Source: an uncultured bacterium (GTDB lineage: Bacteria; Cyanobacteriota; Vampirovibrionia; Gastranaerophilales; Gastranaerophilaceae). Taken from it: DNA of 64,000 bases. The stretch is from contig CAJMPQ010000006.1 in the NCBI GenBank assembly GCA_905215335.1, positions 60,391-124,390 of the forward strand, written 5' to 3'. Every line of letters begins with the position of its first letter. Position 1 is the stretch's first letter. The position numbers were made by a program, and so were the translations under genes. Below, piece by piece: positions 26,640 to 36,093 of the stretch. Below the pieces are notes generated by a model. That model worked only from the letters and a program-made list of their open reading frames with translations, did not search any database and was not told the origin of the DNA.

Positions 26640-27029
26640 ATGTTAGATTTTATTAAATCAATAATATACGAATTTTTATCATACTTTGTACCGGAAAAGC
26701 TTACCTATGAAATTACAGGTGAGTGTAAGAAGTGTGGAAAGTGTTGTAATTATATGTATAGCGTTGACACCTATACAGAAAAAGAATTTAAGATAATGCA
26801 GATGTTATTCCCAACTTATAAAAGATTTTATATAAAAGGAAAGGATGAATTTGGGAATTTGATATTTGCGTGTAAATTGGTTACGCCGGAAGGTTTATGT
26901 TCAGATTACAAGCATAGACCAAGAATGTGTAGAAAATATCCGGCAAAAAGAATTTCATATCCGGGTAAATTACACGAAGGTTGTGGTTATACTGTTCATA
27001 TTAAAAAATTTGAAGATTACCTCAAGTAA
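26640..27029 (+). CDS. YkgJ-type cysteine cluster protein
   Basis: This 129-residue protein has the metal-binding cysteine cluster of the YkgJ/UPF0153 family: CKKCGKCC near residue 29, then LCSDYKHRPRMCRKYP near 88 and a further Cys in HEGCGY. The family coordinates zinc or an iron-sulfur cluster but its function is not settled. It is flanked by convergent EamA transporter and divergent MCE genes. The ATG follows TTTAGGGG with short spacing. Confidence 0.82.
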   Translation: MLDFIKSIIYEFLSYFVPEKLTYEITGECKKCGKCCNYMYSVDTYTEKEFKIMQMLFPTYKRFYIKGKDEFGNLIFACKLVTPEGLCSDYKHRPRMCRKYPAKRISYPGKLHEGCGYTVHIKKFEDYLK

Positions 27030-27032
27030 GAT

Positions 27033-27884
27033 TTAAAGTAAAATTAAACAACTTCCAAAGATCATAATAAGAGTTCCAAGTATTTTTTTGATAATGTCTT
27101 TTTCTTTGAACATTAAGTAGCCAAAAAATACTGAAATTAAGCTGGATAGTTGAAATAATGCTAATGATAATCCTACATTAAGCTTTTGAAATACTAAATT
27201 AGTAGAATATTGCATAATTCCAAGACAAATGGCAATTCCTATTGTACCTAAGGTATTTTTTAAATTTAAGCGCCTTATTTTTGTTTTGAATAAAAATGCT
27301 AATATTATGGAAAATAGAAATCCTGAAAAGCACCATAAAATAAAGGATTCTTTTGGAGAAGACATTAAAATTATCTTTTTTAGAACGGCCGCTTCGCACC
27401 CGGTGAAGAATAATGCACAAAATCTTAAAATTATGTCCTTTCTCAATAATAGCTTGAAACTTACCCCTTCTTTTACAGTATCAAAAATAAACCAACTTCC
27501 TATAATAATTAATAGTGTTCCAAAAAGCCCTTTTAAAGAAGGTATTTCGCCTAATAAAATATACCCAAAAATCAAGCCTACTATACATTTATAGGAATTT
27601 ATCGGTCCTAATACTGACATTTCTCCGCACTGTAAAGCCTTGATAAGACAAATTGAACCGAGGGTACATAACAAACCTGCAAGAATAACATATCCCCAAT
27701 AATTGTAGCTATATGAGCTCCAATGATTAATAAATGCAGGATATATGCAGGCTAAACTTAGACAACCAAAAGAATACAAATTTATAAGTGTTGCTGAGTA
27801 TTTCTCTGCAAGTTTCTTTTGTATTGCATTAGCCAGAGGATTTGAAGTTATCCTAAAAAATAATGCAATATATGCCCCTAGCAT
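27033..27884 (-). CDS. EamA/DMT superfamily transporter
   Basis: This 283-residue protein has about ten hydrophobic segments in two similar halves (EamA repeats), with conserved-type stretches GYILLGEIPSLKGLFGTLLIIIG at the end of the first half and FFGYLMFKEKDIIKKILGTLIMIFG at the end of the second. These are the typical end-of-repeat GE/KE...G..LI motifs. It is probably a metabolite exporter of the inner membrane with unknown substrate. It lies 3 bases downstream of the CorA-like gene. Confidence 0.85.
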   Translation of the reverse strand: MLGAYIALFFRITSNPLANAIQKKLAEKYSATLINLYSFGCLSLACIYPAFINHWSSYSYNYWGYVILAGLLCTLGSICLIKALQCGEMSVLGPINSYKCIVGLIFGYILLGEIPSLKGLFGTLLIIIGSWFIFDTVKEGVSFKLLLRKDIILRFCALFFTGCEAAVLKKIILMSSPKESFILWCFSGFLFSIILAFLFKTKIRRLNLKNTLGTIGIAICLGIMQYSTNLVFQKLNVGLSLALFQLSSLISVFFGYLMFKEKDIIKKILGTLIMIFGSCLILL

Positions 27885-27887
27885 ATT

Positions 27888-28841
27888 TTACATCATACCT
27901 TTTCTATTGAAAAATACTGCAACAATAAATGTTGCAACAATAGAAATTGTAATAACAATTAAAAATCCAAAATGGTTATGTCCAAACGGTATAGGTACGT
28001 TCATACCCCAGAAACTACCTATCATTGTAGGTATAGACATTATAATTGTAATTGCTGCCAAGAATTTCATTACAAGGTTAAGGTTATTATTAATGATTGA
28101 AGCCATACAATCCATCATACTTTCTAAGATTGTTCTATGCATTTCAACCATCTCTGAAGCCTGTTTATTTTCAATGATTACATCTTCAAGCATATCAATG
28201 TCATCTTCTGTGAATTTTAAAATTCTTTGTAAGTTCGCAGTATTAACCATTCTTAGTAGTTTTTGTAATACAAGCTGGTTATCTTTAAGAGCTGTAGTGA
28301 AATAAACTAAAGATTTCTGAATTTCCATTAATTGGAATAAAGCTTTATTATGTGTAGTTTTTTTCAATGAATCTTCAATACTTTCAGTTTGTTTATTGAT
28401 TATGTTTAAGTATCTCAAATAAAATTTTGCAGCTCTAAATAGGATATTAAGCATAAAATTAGCTTTATGTCTTGTATCAAAGAATTTTGCGGTATCTTCA
28501 TTGAATGAATTAATGATTTTATTTTCATGAGAACAAACAGTAATAATACTTTCAGGAGTAAAGATTAAACCTAAAGGCAATGTATCAAAATTACCTTCTT
28601 CATCCATAACAGGAACGTTCGTGATTATTAATAAATTCCCATCTTCAAAATCCATACGAGATAACTCATCTGCGTCTAATGAGTTATTTAAAAAACTCTC
28701 GTCCAAGCCAAGCACTAAAGAAACTTGTTGTATTTCTTCTCTTGTAGGATTTATTAGGTTAAACCAAGAACCTGATACGGCTTCATTTAGGTTTAGATAT
28801 TTTAAAGAACCGTCGTCCTGAGTTTTTGAGATTTCTAACAT
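27888..28841 (-). CDS. corA: CorA family magnesium/divalent cation channel
   Basis: This 317-residue protein has a large N-terminal cytosolic alpha/beta domain, a long helical region (about 150-255), and two C-terminal membrane helices. The signature GMN occurs at the end of the first helix (FWGMNVPIPFG), and a positively charged tail (FNRKGMM) closes the protein. This is the CorA pentamer layout for Mg2+ uptake. It probably forms a transcript with the EamA transporter downstream. Confidence 0.92.
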   Translation of the reverse strand: MLEISKTQDDGSLKYLNLNEAVSGSWFNLINPTREEIQQVSLVLGLDESFLNNSLDADELSRMDFEDGNLLIITNVPVMDEEGNFDTLPLGLIFTPESIITVCSHENKIINSFNEDTAKFFDTRHKANFMLNILFRAAKFYLRYLNIINKQTESIEDSLKKTTHNKALFQLMEIQKSLVYFTTALKDNQLVLQKLLRMVNTANLQRILKFTEDDIDMLEDVIIENKQASEMVEMHRTILESMMDCMASIINNNLNLVMKFLAAITIIMSIPTMIGSFWGMNVPIPFGHNHFGFLIVITISIVATFIVAVFFNRKGMM

Positions 28842-28955
28842 AGCAACTATTCCTAAGTGTCTGACTACAACTAATTAAACTACAGTTTTTTATAAAGTGC
28901 AATAGTATAAAATATGGAGTTTATCACATATATTATTTATGGGGAAATGGTAAGA

Positions 28956-29339
28956 TTAGTAACCTTCAATAGAATCTTCGTCATTATGTTGTTTTTGTTG
29001 GTTATTATTTTGTAATTTTTTTACACGCAGGATTTCTTTAAGATCTTCAGTAATTTTGTCTTCTTCATCAAGTACACGTTTATGTTTTTTTGAATTTATA
29101 ACATTTGCAACATTCATCATCGCAAGAGAATTTAAGGTAGCACGAAGAACAGCGCTTTGATCCATATATTGGTTGCCTTGATTTTGTTCTTCTTCAGCAG
29201 CTCTTTGTTGGGCAAAGTATTCTCCACCTTGTCCCATTTTATCATCTGATAATTTTGCTGCTGTTCCGGAAATGTCGCCACTTTTAAAGTTAAAAGAACC
29301 GCCAATTCCAAAGAAACCTGCAGATCTATTGTCGACCAT
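28956..29339 (-). CDS. Small hypothetical protein, Gln/Asn-rich
   Basis: This 127-residue protein has a Gly-rich N-terminus (SAGFFGIGGSFNFKSGDISG), a Gln/Glu-rich middle, a helical stretch (LRATLNSLAMMNVANVIN) and a Lys/Gln/Asn-rich tail. It has no signal peptide and no known domain. A minus-strand TATAAT (plus 29408-29413) and an 8-bp hairpin (ATTTGAAG/CTTCAAAT, near 29368-29388) lie in its leader. It is transcribed alone. Confidence 0.6.
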   Translation of the reverse strand: MVDNRSAGFFGIGGSFNFKSGDISGTAAKLSDDKMGQGGEYFAQQRAAEEEQNQGNQYMDQSAVLRATLNSLAMMNVANVINSKKHKRVLDEEDKITEDLKEILRVKKLQNNNQQKQHNDEDSIEGY

Positions 29340-29542
29340 AGTTTCTCACCTATTACCTGTGTTTATTTGAAGTTTAGCTTCAAATATCCGTGTTTATTCT
29401 CCTACACATTATAAAGTACGTGATATGTTATTAACTCGTCTGAATGTATTATTTTGCTATTATGTAAACAAATATTTACATTGAGGCGATAATTTGTCTT
29501 CTTATTTAAACTTGTAAACTACTACTAGTATAACATATTATA

Positions 29543-29571
29543 TTGAAAATTACAATGATACATGTTATAAT
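29543..29571 (+). promoter_or_regulatory. Strong extended -10 promoter of a prepilin gene
   Basis: TTGAAA at 29543-29548 and TATAAT at 29566-29571 are 17 bases apart, with TG one base before the -10 element (TGTTATAAT). It faces the prepilin at 29609 and may also drive rnpB. Confidence 0.75.
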
Positions 29572-29608
29572 GATTATATATTATATAGAGAAATTGAGGA
29601 TTTTGAGG

Positions 29609-30295
29609 ATGAAAAGATTTAATAATGCATTTACATTAACAGAGTTATTAGTAGCTTTGGGTGTAATTGGTATTCTTTGTGCAATTTTATTACCTGTAAT
29701 ATTTAATTTATTGCCAAACCAAAATACAATTATGGCAAAAAGGGCATATTATACAGTACAAACAGTTGTTGCAGATATGTTGAATGATGAAGCTTGTTAT
29801 CCTGATAAAACAAGTGCTAACGTAGGCGACCGTAGAGTTGGTTTTGATGATGGTTATGGTTATGTAAACTGTCGTTTATGGGGCGGTTCTCAAAATACAG
29901 GAACTGTTGCTACTGAAGGTAATGCGAATTCTAAATTCTTAACATTGTTCACTGATAAAATTGACTTGGATGGTTCTACTAATGGTAGCGGTTCCGGTAC
30001 TGTTAAGTTTAGTACAAAAGACGGTATGGACTGGGCTATGACAAGTGGCGGATTTGGTACAAAAGATAGCATTAATGCCAAAGCTCTTATTGTTGTTGAC
30101 GTAAACGGTACTAAAGGCGAACCTAACTGTGGTCAAAATAGTGCTGCAGATGCTTTAGGTACTGGTGGAGATTGTCAAAATAGAACATCTGGCTGGGACA
30201 GATTTACTATGGAAGTCTATGCCGATGGAAAAACTAATATTCTGGATCAATGGGCTACAGAGGCTGTTAAAGTTGATAAAAATATTACAGAATAA
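29609..30295 (+). CDS. Type IV prepilin-like protein (intact, short leader)
   Basis: The protein has 228 residues from the ATG at 29609, which follows GAGGA with 9 nt spacing. The short leader MKRFNNA is followed by the prepilin core FTLTELLVALGVIG, with Glu at mature position 5 and a hydrophobic helix, as in class III signal peptides cleaved by PilD-type peptidase. The C-terminal globular part is Gly/Asp/Asn-rich. It has cysteines near residues 65, 90, 182 and 199, suitable for disulfides. It is the only prepilin in this window with a normal short leader and no G run. rnpB begins at its stop codon. Confidence 0.85.
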   Translation: MKRFNNAFTLTELLVALGVIGILCAILLPVIFNLLPNQNTIMAKRAYYTVQTVVADMLNDEACYPDKTSANVGDRRVGFDDGYGYVNCRLWGGSQNTGTVATEGNANSKFLTLFTDKIDLDGSTNGSGSGTVKFSTKDGMDWAMTSGGFGTKDSINAKALIVVDVNGTKGEPNCGQNSAADALGTGGDCQNRTSGWDRFTMEVYADGKTNILDQWATEAVKVDKNITE

Positions 30296-30296
30296 T

Positions 30297-30636
30297 AAAG
30301 TAGTCGGATAATCGCGCTTAGTTATGCTAAGTGAGGAAAGTCCGTGCATCTTAGAACAGGCCGCCGGAGAAACTCCGGACGACGTGAGTCGGTGGATAGT
30401 GCCACAGAAATGATGACTGCCGATGGATTTTTAATCACAGGCGATGGTGCAACGGTGAGGTAAGAGCTTCACCAGTGATATCGAGAGGTATCAGCTAGGT
30501 AAACCCCGGTTGGATGCAAGATTGACTCGAAGGTTAAGGTTGTTCGCCATCTTCGGAAAAATCGCTAGAGATTAGGAGCAATCCTAATACCAGATAGATG
30601 ATTATCTAAAACAGAACACGGCTTACGGGCTACTTT
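30297..30636 (+). ncRNA. rnpB: RNase P RNA, bacterial class A
   Basis: The conserved GAGGAAAGTCC segment (30333-30343) and the closing ACAGAACACGGCTTAC segment (30611-30626) are the hallmarks of the RNase P catalytic core. The ends AAAGTAG (30297) and CTACTTT (30630-30636) form helix P1. The length of about 340 nt fits class A. It processes pre-tRNA 5' ends. It follows the prepilin gene directly and precedes a strong terminator. Confidence 0.95.
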
Positions 30637-30642
30637 ATATTT

Positions 30643-30673
30643 AAAAACACCGAATAAATATTTCGGTGTTTTT
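30643..30673 (+). terminator. Terminator of rnpB
   Basis: AAAAACACCGAA pairs with TTCGGTGTTTTT over a 7-base loop, ending in a T run, 6 bases after rnpB. Confidence 0.9.
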
Positions 30674-30702
30674 GTGTTATTATTCACTAATGTGAGGGTT
30701 GT

Positions 30703-31314
30703 ATGGTAAAAGGATTATTTATAACATTTGAGGGTGCTGATGGTTGTGGTAAGACAACTCAGCTAAATTTATTAAAAGATTATTTGGAACAACAAGGTAA
30801 AGATGTTGTGGTTACTCGTGAGCCTGGAGCTAAGGGATTGGGTGAACATGTAAGAAAAATTCTTCTTAATTATGATGGTGTAGTTTCAGATCGCTGCGAA
30901 TCATTTTTATTTTTGGCAGATAGAGCACAAAATATTGATGTTATAGTAAAGCCTGCTATTGAAGAAGGTAAAATTGTATTATGCGATAGGCATACTGATA
31001 GTACTGTTGCATATCAAGGCTATGGCAGAGGTTTAGATATTGATGAAATAAACATGTTGAATAACTTAGCAACAGGAAATAGAAAACCAGATTTAACATT
31101 GGTGTTTGATGTTGATGTTGAAACATCTATGAAGCGCGTTGGTCAAGAAAAAGATCGTATGGAACAGTCTGGAAATGAATTTTTTAATAGGGTTCGTAAT
31201 GGTTATCTTGCTATTGCGAAAAATGAACCTGATAGAGTTAAAGTTATTGATTCTACAAAGTCTATTACTGAAGTTCAAAATGAAGTGCTTAAAATTATTG
31301 AAAATTATATTTAA
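30703..31314 (+). CDS. tmk: Thymidylate kinase
   Basis: The 203-residue protein has the P-loop GADGCGKTT at residues 11-19, the DR(H)TDST motif near residue 97, and a C-terminal lid region with Arg residues (KDRMEQSGNEFFNRVR). It phosphorylates dTMP to dTDP for DNA synthesis. Length and motif order are typical. The ATG follows GTGAGGG with a suitable gap. Confidence 0.96.
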   Translation: MVKGLFITFEGADGCGKTTQLNLLKDYLEQQGKDVVVTREPGAKGLGEHVRKILLNYDGVVSDRCESFLFLADRAQNIDVIVKPAIEEGKIVLCDRHTDSTVAYQGYGRGLDIDEINMLNNLATGNRKPDLTLVFDVDVETSMKRVGQEKDRMEQSGNEFFNRVRNGYLAIAKNEPDRVKVIDSTKSITEVQNEVLKIIENYI

Positions 31315-31388
31315 TTCTGTTCAAATTTTTAATAAATTTGCTTTAATTATAGTATTTGTGCTACTCTAGAGTTGAGGGTAGGAAAGAT

Positions 31389-32144
31389 ATGATACATAGA
31401 AAATCAAGAGATGAAATCAAGAGAATGCGTCACGCAGGTCATATTGTGGCTCTTGTTCATCAAAAAATGAAAGAAGTTGTAGAACCTGGTATTTCTACAA
31501 AAGAATTAGATAATATAGCAATGAAAGTTATAAAAGAAAATCGAGCAATACCGACATTTTTAGGGTATTCAGGTTTTCCTGCGAGTATTTGTACATCAAT
31601 AAATGATCAGGTTGTACACGGAATACCATCAGAAGATGTTATTTTAAAAGAAGGCGATATTATTGCAATTGATGTAGGTGCTACTTATGGTGGAATGGTT
31701 GGGGACAGTGCTTGGTCTTATGCAGTTGGAAAAATTTCACCTGAAGTTGAAAAGTTAATGAAAGTAACGGAAGAATCTTTATATGCCGGTATAGAACAGA
31801 TGAGACCAGGTAATGTTTTGGATGATATCTCAAAAGCGATTGAAGCCGTTGCTAATAGAGAAGGGTATGGAATTGTTCGTCAATATGGTGGTCACGGAGT
31901 TGGTCACGAAATGCATGAAGATCCTTTCTTATTTAATTATAGTGTAGGTGATAATACTTTAATTAAATCAAATATGGCAATTGCAATTGAACCAATGTTA
32001 AATTTGGGTTGTGATGATGTAGTTGTTTCGAAAGAAGATGGCTGGACAGTAAGTACAAAAGATGGTAAACCATCAGCTCACTTTGAACATACTGTAATTG
32101 CAACTGATGATGGTCCGTTAATTACAACAAAATTAATGAACTAG
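31389..32144 (+). CDS. map: Methionine aminopeptidase, type I
   Basis: The 251-residue protein starts at the ATG at 31389, which follows GTAGGAAAG. A GTG 33 bases earlier is less likely. The metal ligands of type I enzymes are all present: D in DVGATYGG, D in VGDSAW, H in GGHGVGHEMHEDP, E in AIEPML and E in FEHTVIAT. The substrate-positioning His in VVHGIP is also kept. It removes initiator methionine from nascent proteins. Confidence 0.96.
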   Translation: MIHRKSRDEIKRMRHAGHIVALVHQKMKEVVEPGISTKELDNIAMKVIKENRAIPTFLGYSGFPASICTSINDQVVHGIPSEDVILKEGDIIAIDVGATYGGMVGDSAWSYAVGKISPEVEKLMKVTEESLYAGIEQMRPGNVLDDISKAIEAVANREGYGIVRQYGGHGVGHEMHEDPFLFNYSVGDNTLIKSNMAIAIEPMLNLGCDDVVVSKEDGWTVSTKDGKPSAHFEHTVIATDDGPLITTKLMN

Positions 32145-32157
32145 GAGAAATAATTAA

Positions 32158-32823
32158 ATGAATTATTATGTTGGTCTATCCTTGGCTTCAGGTTCAAGTA
32201 TGGATTCAGGAGTTGCAGTTATTGATGAGGATAATAAAATTATTCTCTTAGATAAACTGTATAAGATGAGTGATGTGGTATTCTTTTTTGAAAATTTTTC
32301 ATCATTAAAGAATTCCAAAATTTGTGTTTCTGTTCCATACGATAGAACAATGTTGGAAGGGAAATGGCGAATATTATCAAAACCTTATCAATTGGTTGCA
32401 ACAAATAAGCTTATTCCTAATAGGGATAACTGGACACAGCGTCACTCTAATAGAGGATCTGAATATTTCAGAGAGTTAACAGAAAAAGGTATTGAAGTTA
32501 AACGATTTGATATTTATATGACAAGACAAAGTATGCATTTGAATTCTTGTTATAAAGACAGATCTCCGGCTGATTGTAAATTCTTGCAACAAGCATTGAA
32601 GTTAGAGTGGGGGTTTAGTGATTTACCTTCAAATATGATGCCAATGTCACATTTAGAAGCTATTTTAGGTGCAATATTGATGAAAGAATATGTGAAAAAT
32701 CCGGATAAAATAAAAACTATTTATAATTTTAAAGGATTTGATGTTATTGATATTAAAGAAAATTTAAATATTTCAACAGATGTGTATAATTTTGAAAGGG
32801 AGCTAATCGGAAAAGAAATTTAG
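32158..32823 (+). CDS. Possible RNase H-fold / DUF429-like protein
   Basis: The 221-residue protein begins with a beta-hairpin-like stretch (YYVGLSLASGSSMDSGVAVIDEDNKI) reminiscent of RNase H-fold nucleases of the DUF429 type. However, the first position where such nucleases have Asp is Ser here (GLSLA). Later segments include WTQRHSNRGSEYFRELTEKGIEVKRFDI and SPADCKFLQQALKLEW. It is 13 bases after map, with AGGAG upstream of its ATG, so it is likely cotranscribed. Nuclease activity is doubtful and the fold call is tentative. Confidence 0.6.
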   Translation: MNYYVGLSLASGSSMDSGVAVIDEDNKIILLDKLYKMSDVVFFFENFSSLKNSKICVSVPYDRTMLEGKWRILSKPYQLVATNKLIPNRDNWTQRHSNRGSEYFRELTEKGIEVKRFDIYMTRQSMHLNSCYKDRSPADCKFLQQALKLEWGFSDLPSNMMPMSHLEAILGAILMKEYVKNPDKIKTIYNFKGFDVIDIKENLNISTDVYNFERELIGKEI

Positions 32824-32858
32824 AAAAAAATAATTTTTCGGTGTACAGTGTTGTTACT

Positions 32859-34061
32859 ATGTTAAAAGATCTAATTAATATAATAAGTAATCCAATTTTA
32901 TTTTATGCAGATAAGTCTGGAAATTCTGTATTTCGTAATTTTTGTTGGTTTAAAAATACAGGTTGTTTATATCGTTTAAATTTATCTAAGCCCGAAGTTG
33001 GTGGTATTTTAGAATACCGTTTTGGGTTAGAAAAATATTTAAAAACTGCATATGTATTAATTCCAATAATCATGTATTTTATTTTTATTCATTTAAAGTT
33101 CTCATTATGGAATCTTTTGGTATGTGAATTTTGGTGGATATTTTTAGTATGCGTTTGTCAAGGAATATGTTCATATATTTATAGTAATTATTTAATTAAA
33201 AACTTTGGTCCTTATCAATTAGTTGATTTTAAACCGAACTTAAATCCTAAAAAATATGATGAATTTCGAGCTAATTTTAATTCTAAAATAATTATTATAT
33301 TGTTGGTTTTGGTTATTTTTTCAATTCCAGCTTTCATTATGAAATATGCTATGAAATTAAATCTTTCAAAGAGAAAATTCCCGGCAGTAATAACTTTATC
33401 AAAGATTTATTTAGCGTTATATCCAAAAACTGAAAATATATATGATATGAGAGCGTATGCAAAGTATGTAAAACACGATTATGAAGGGGCATTAAAAGAT
33501 TATAAAACAGTTTTAGATATGTCTGGTAAAAATTTTGGCAAAAAAGACTTTGCTCGTTTTGCGAATTTATTACTATTAGAAAAAAAATTAAGTTCTCCTG
33601 ATAACGCAGTAGATGTGTTTAATGATTATATAACACGTAAAAATATGTCAATATTAGAAGAATCTCAGATGTTATGGATAAAATCTATTTTTAGGATTGA
33701 AAATAATTCTCCGGAAAGTATTATTGCTGATTATGATAATCTTTTGGCTTCTTTGGATCCAAAGGATGCAAAAAATCAATTTTATATTTCTTCAGATAAA
33801 GCGTATATGTATTATTTAATGCAAGATTATGAGTCTGCTATTAGTATTTATAATGTTCTTATTACTTACGCAGAGGCAAATAGTAAAAAGTATTCTAAAG
33901 AGTTACAAACTTTATATGTAGAAAGAGGTTTCGCAAAGAAAAAATTGGGAGATTTATTGGGTGCGGATGCTGATTTTGTAAATTCTAAAATTGATCCTTT
34001 AGAATTAGATAGGTATGAACCATCTTATTCTGCACAAGAATTTGTTGTTGATAAATTTTAG
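32859..34061 (+). CDS. Membrane protein with cytosolic TPR domain
   Basis: The protein has 400 residues from the ATG at 32859. A GTG 18 bases upstream is an alternative, and neither has a clear ribosome-binding site. Three hydrophobic segments are seen at about 45-70, 80-105 and 145-165. The C-terminal half consists of TPR-like helix pairs (YAKYVKHDYEGALKDYKTVL, KAYMYYLMQDYESAISIYNVL, ERGFAKKKLGDLLGADADF). It resembles scaffold-type membrane TPR proteins. It ends in the terminator at 34104. Function unknown. Confidence 0.72.
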   Translation: MLKDLINIISNPILFYADKSGNSVFRNFCWFKNTGCLYRLNLSKPEVGGILEYRFGLEKYLKTAYVLIPIIMYFIFIHLKFSLWNLLVCEFWWIFLVCVCQGICSYIYSNYLIKNFGPYQLVDFKPNLNPKKYDEFRANFNSKIIIILLVLVIFSIPAFIMKYAMKLNLSKRKFPAVITLSKIYLALYPKTENIYDMRAYAKYVKHDYEGALKDYKTVLDMSGKNFGKKDFARFANLLLLEKKLSSPDNAVDVFNDYITRKNMSILEESQMLWIKSIFRIENNSPESIIADYDNLLASLDPKDAKNQFYISSDKAYMYYLMQDYESAISIYNVLITYAEANSKKYSKELQTLYVERGFAKKKLGDLLGADADFVNSKIDPLELDRYEPSYSAQEFVVDKF

Positions 34062-34103
34062 ATTTAACTATAAAATTTGTAAATATTTGTAAATTTTCTT
34101 AAG

Positions 34104-34133
34104 TGAGTTCGGAATTTCCGAGCTCATTTTTTT
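34104..34133 (+). terminator. Rho-independent terminator
   Basis: TGAGTTCGGA pairs with TCCGAGCTCA (one G-U pair), followed by TTTTTTT. Confidence 0.85.
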
Positions 34134-34247
34134 GTGAAAAATTTCTTATATTTTTATTGTAAACAAATGTAACAAACCTGAGACCATGTGAAATTGGGCT
34201 TTTTGGCATGTTTTTATATATTTAAGAACAAAAAAAGAGAGAGTAAT

Positions 34248-35915
34248 ATGTCAGTTGATTTGTCAAAACTGAATAGACCTGGAATGGCAAGCTCCTTTGG
34301 CTCTGCTTCAAAAGCAAGGAGTGGAATTTCTAGTCAAGCTACAAGAAACTTGGCAAACTCTTCTGCTGCAAATAGAACTTCATTATTCTCTTTAAAATCA
34401 GGTCCAAAAACTAATTGGGTTGCTGGTCAACAAGTAAGTAGAGATACAAGTAAATATAATTATCAAGGTATACGTCAACGTTTAAATAGTGGTCAAGTTA
34501 GAAAAACTGGTTTCTATGGAACACCATCAACTACTCGCGTAGCAACAAATACTAACTTTACTATTGATAATAACAGTGCATATCAAAAGGGTATGGTTGC
34601 TGGTCAAATTATCAGTGGTGCATTTAGTATGTTAAATAAATTTGGTGTATTTGATTCATTAAAAGCTGATAATTCAGCTCCAGTTTCAAATACAAAAGCT
34701 TTGGATGCAGCTATGAATTCATTAGGTGGAATTAATACAGCATCAACATTATCATCATCTGCAGCATCTTCTGCTATTGCTAGTATGTCAGGTGCAACAG
34801 ATTCTGCATCTTTACGTCAAGCAATTGAAAGTGCAAAATCAGCAAAAGCAGATTTACCAAGTGTTGTAGCTTCTGAATCAACATTTGAACAAGAAAAAAC
34901 AAAATTAAAAGGCGAAGTTGATTCATTAAAAGGTGAAGTCAAAGCTGCTGAAGAAGATGTTGGCGAGAAACAACAAGCAGTAGGTCAAGCTGGTGACTCT
35001 GTTCGAGGTGCAACATTGAAACGTGATACTGCTAAAAATTCATTAACTCAAGCAATGACTGATAAAAATCAATGCAGTACAGCTTATGCTCAAGCAAAAG
35101 CAAATACTGTATCTGCACAAGCTACACTAAGTTCAGCTCAAACAATGCTAAATAGTACTCCAGAATATATAGATGGACCAAATGGTACTAAAATTAAAAA
35201 TCCAGCTTATGTTCAAGCGCAACAAGCAGTAGAAACTGCAGAAAAAGCTTTAGATGAAGCTAAAGCAAATGAAGAAAAAGCAAAAACTGAATTTGATAAA
35301 GCTAATGAAGCTGTTGTTAGTGCAAATAAAGCTGTACAAGAAGCAGAAACTAAATTAGTAGAAGCTCAAAAACAATTAGATAAAGCTAAAAATAATGAAA
35401 CCAAAGCAAAAGAAGAATTAGCAAAATCTAAAGAAAATCTTGCAAATAAAGAAGCTGCATTAGATGCAAAAGAAAATGAATTAGATACATTAAAACAAAA
35501 ACGAGAAGAATATGAAAAATTAGAAAAAGAAATTCCAAAACAAGAAGCAAGATTGGCAGAATTGGAAAAGAAAGAACAAGAACAATATAATAAATTGAAT
35601 ACTAAAATTTCTAATAAGATAGAAGATATAAATAATCGAGAAGTTGATACCAGTGACGGTACTACTTTTATTGAACGTATGAAACAAAATCGTAATGAAC
35701 GAGCTAATGCCAAAGTAGATCGCATGGAAGAAGAAAAAGCAAAATTACAAGATAATTTAGTAATAACTAATTTGTTAAAGGATAATACAAATGTTCAACA
35801 AGGTATCAATGGTGAAGAATTGAGAACAGGTCAATTACCAAGTGGTAGAACTGTTTATTTCATCGGTAATAAAGAAGTTTCGCAAGCAGAATATGAAGCT
35901 CAATTGAAGAAATAG
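34248..35915 (+). CDS. Long coiled-coil protein
   Basis: The protein has 555 residues from the ATG at 34248, which follows AGAGAG. An in-frame GTG at 34188 would add 20 residues. The N-terminal 200 residues are Ser/Ala/Asn-rich with a mildly hydrophobic patch (MVAGQIISGAFSMLNKFG). Residues 205-520 are a nearly continuous coiled coil rich in Ala, Lys and Glu, with heptad-like AKAN/EKAK/ELAK repeats. It is similar in texture to surface or structural coiled-coil proteins. The C-terminus (GEELRTGQLPSGRTVYFIGN) is globular. No signal peptide or enzyme domain is visible. It is monocistronic. Confidence 0.78.
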   Translation: MSVDLSKLNRPGMASSFGSASKARSGISSQATRNLANSSAANRTSLFSLKSGPKTNWVAGQQVSRDTSKYNYQGIRQRLNSGQVRKTGFYGTPSTTRVATNTNFTIDNNSAYQKGMVAGQIISGAFSMLNKFGVFDSLKADNSAPVSNTKALDAAMNSLGGINTASTLSSSAASSAIASMSGATDSASLRQAIESAKSAKADLPSVVASESTFEQEKTKLKGEVDSLKGEVKAAEEDVGEKQQAVGQAGDSVRGATLKRDTAKNSLTQAMTDKNQCSTAYAQAKANTVSAQATLSSAQTMLNSTPEYIDGPNGTKIKNPAYVQAQQAVETAEKALDEAKANEEKAKTEFDKANEAVVSANKAVQEAETKLVEAQKQLDKAKNNETKAKEELAKSKENLANKEAALDAKENELDTLKQKREEYEKLEKEIPKQEARLAELEKKEQEQYNKLNTKISNKIEDINNREVDTSDGTTFIERMKQNRNERANAKVDRMEEEKAKLQDNLVITNLLKDNTNVQQGINGEELRTGQLPSGRTVYFIGNKEVSQAEYEAQLKK

Positions 35916-36000
35916 GTATCTTAACTAAAGATTTACAAAGGGTTTACTTTTAAGAATATCTATATTAAAATGTAAATAACAAAGCAGTATTGCAAGACAA

Positions 36001-36028
36001 AAAAGAACGGTTACCCCGTTCTTTTTTT
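36001..36028 (+). terminator. Rho-independent terminator
   Basis: AAGAACGG pairs with CCGTTCTT around a 5-base loop, with flanking A and T runs. It ends the coiled-coil gene transcript. Confidence 0.85.
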
Positions 36029-36093
36029 CACTAATAAGAACAAATTTAATACTGTATTCCAACAAGTAGGTACTAAGCAGGAAAGGGTATTCT

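Noticed and set aside
32158..32823. Calling this gene an active DUF429 nuclease
   Set aside because: The first catalytic acidic position appears to be Ser, so only a tentative fold resemblance is given.
35366..35725. Minus-strand 119-codon frame within the coiled-coil gene
   Set aside because: It is a mirror of the Lys/Glu/Ala repeats of the real gene and has no start signals.
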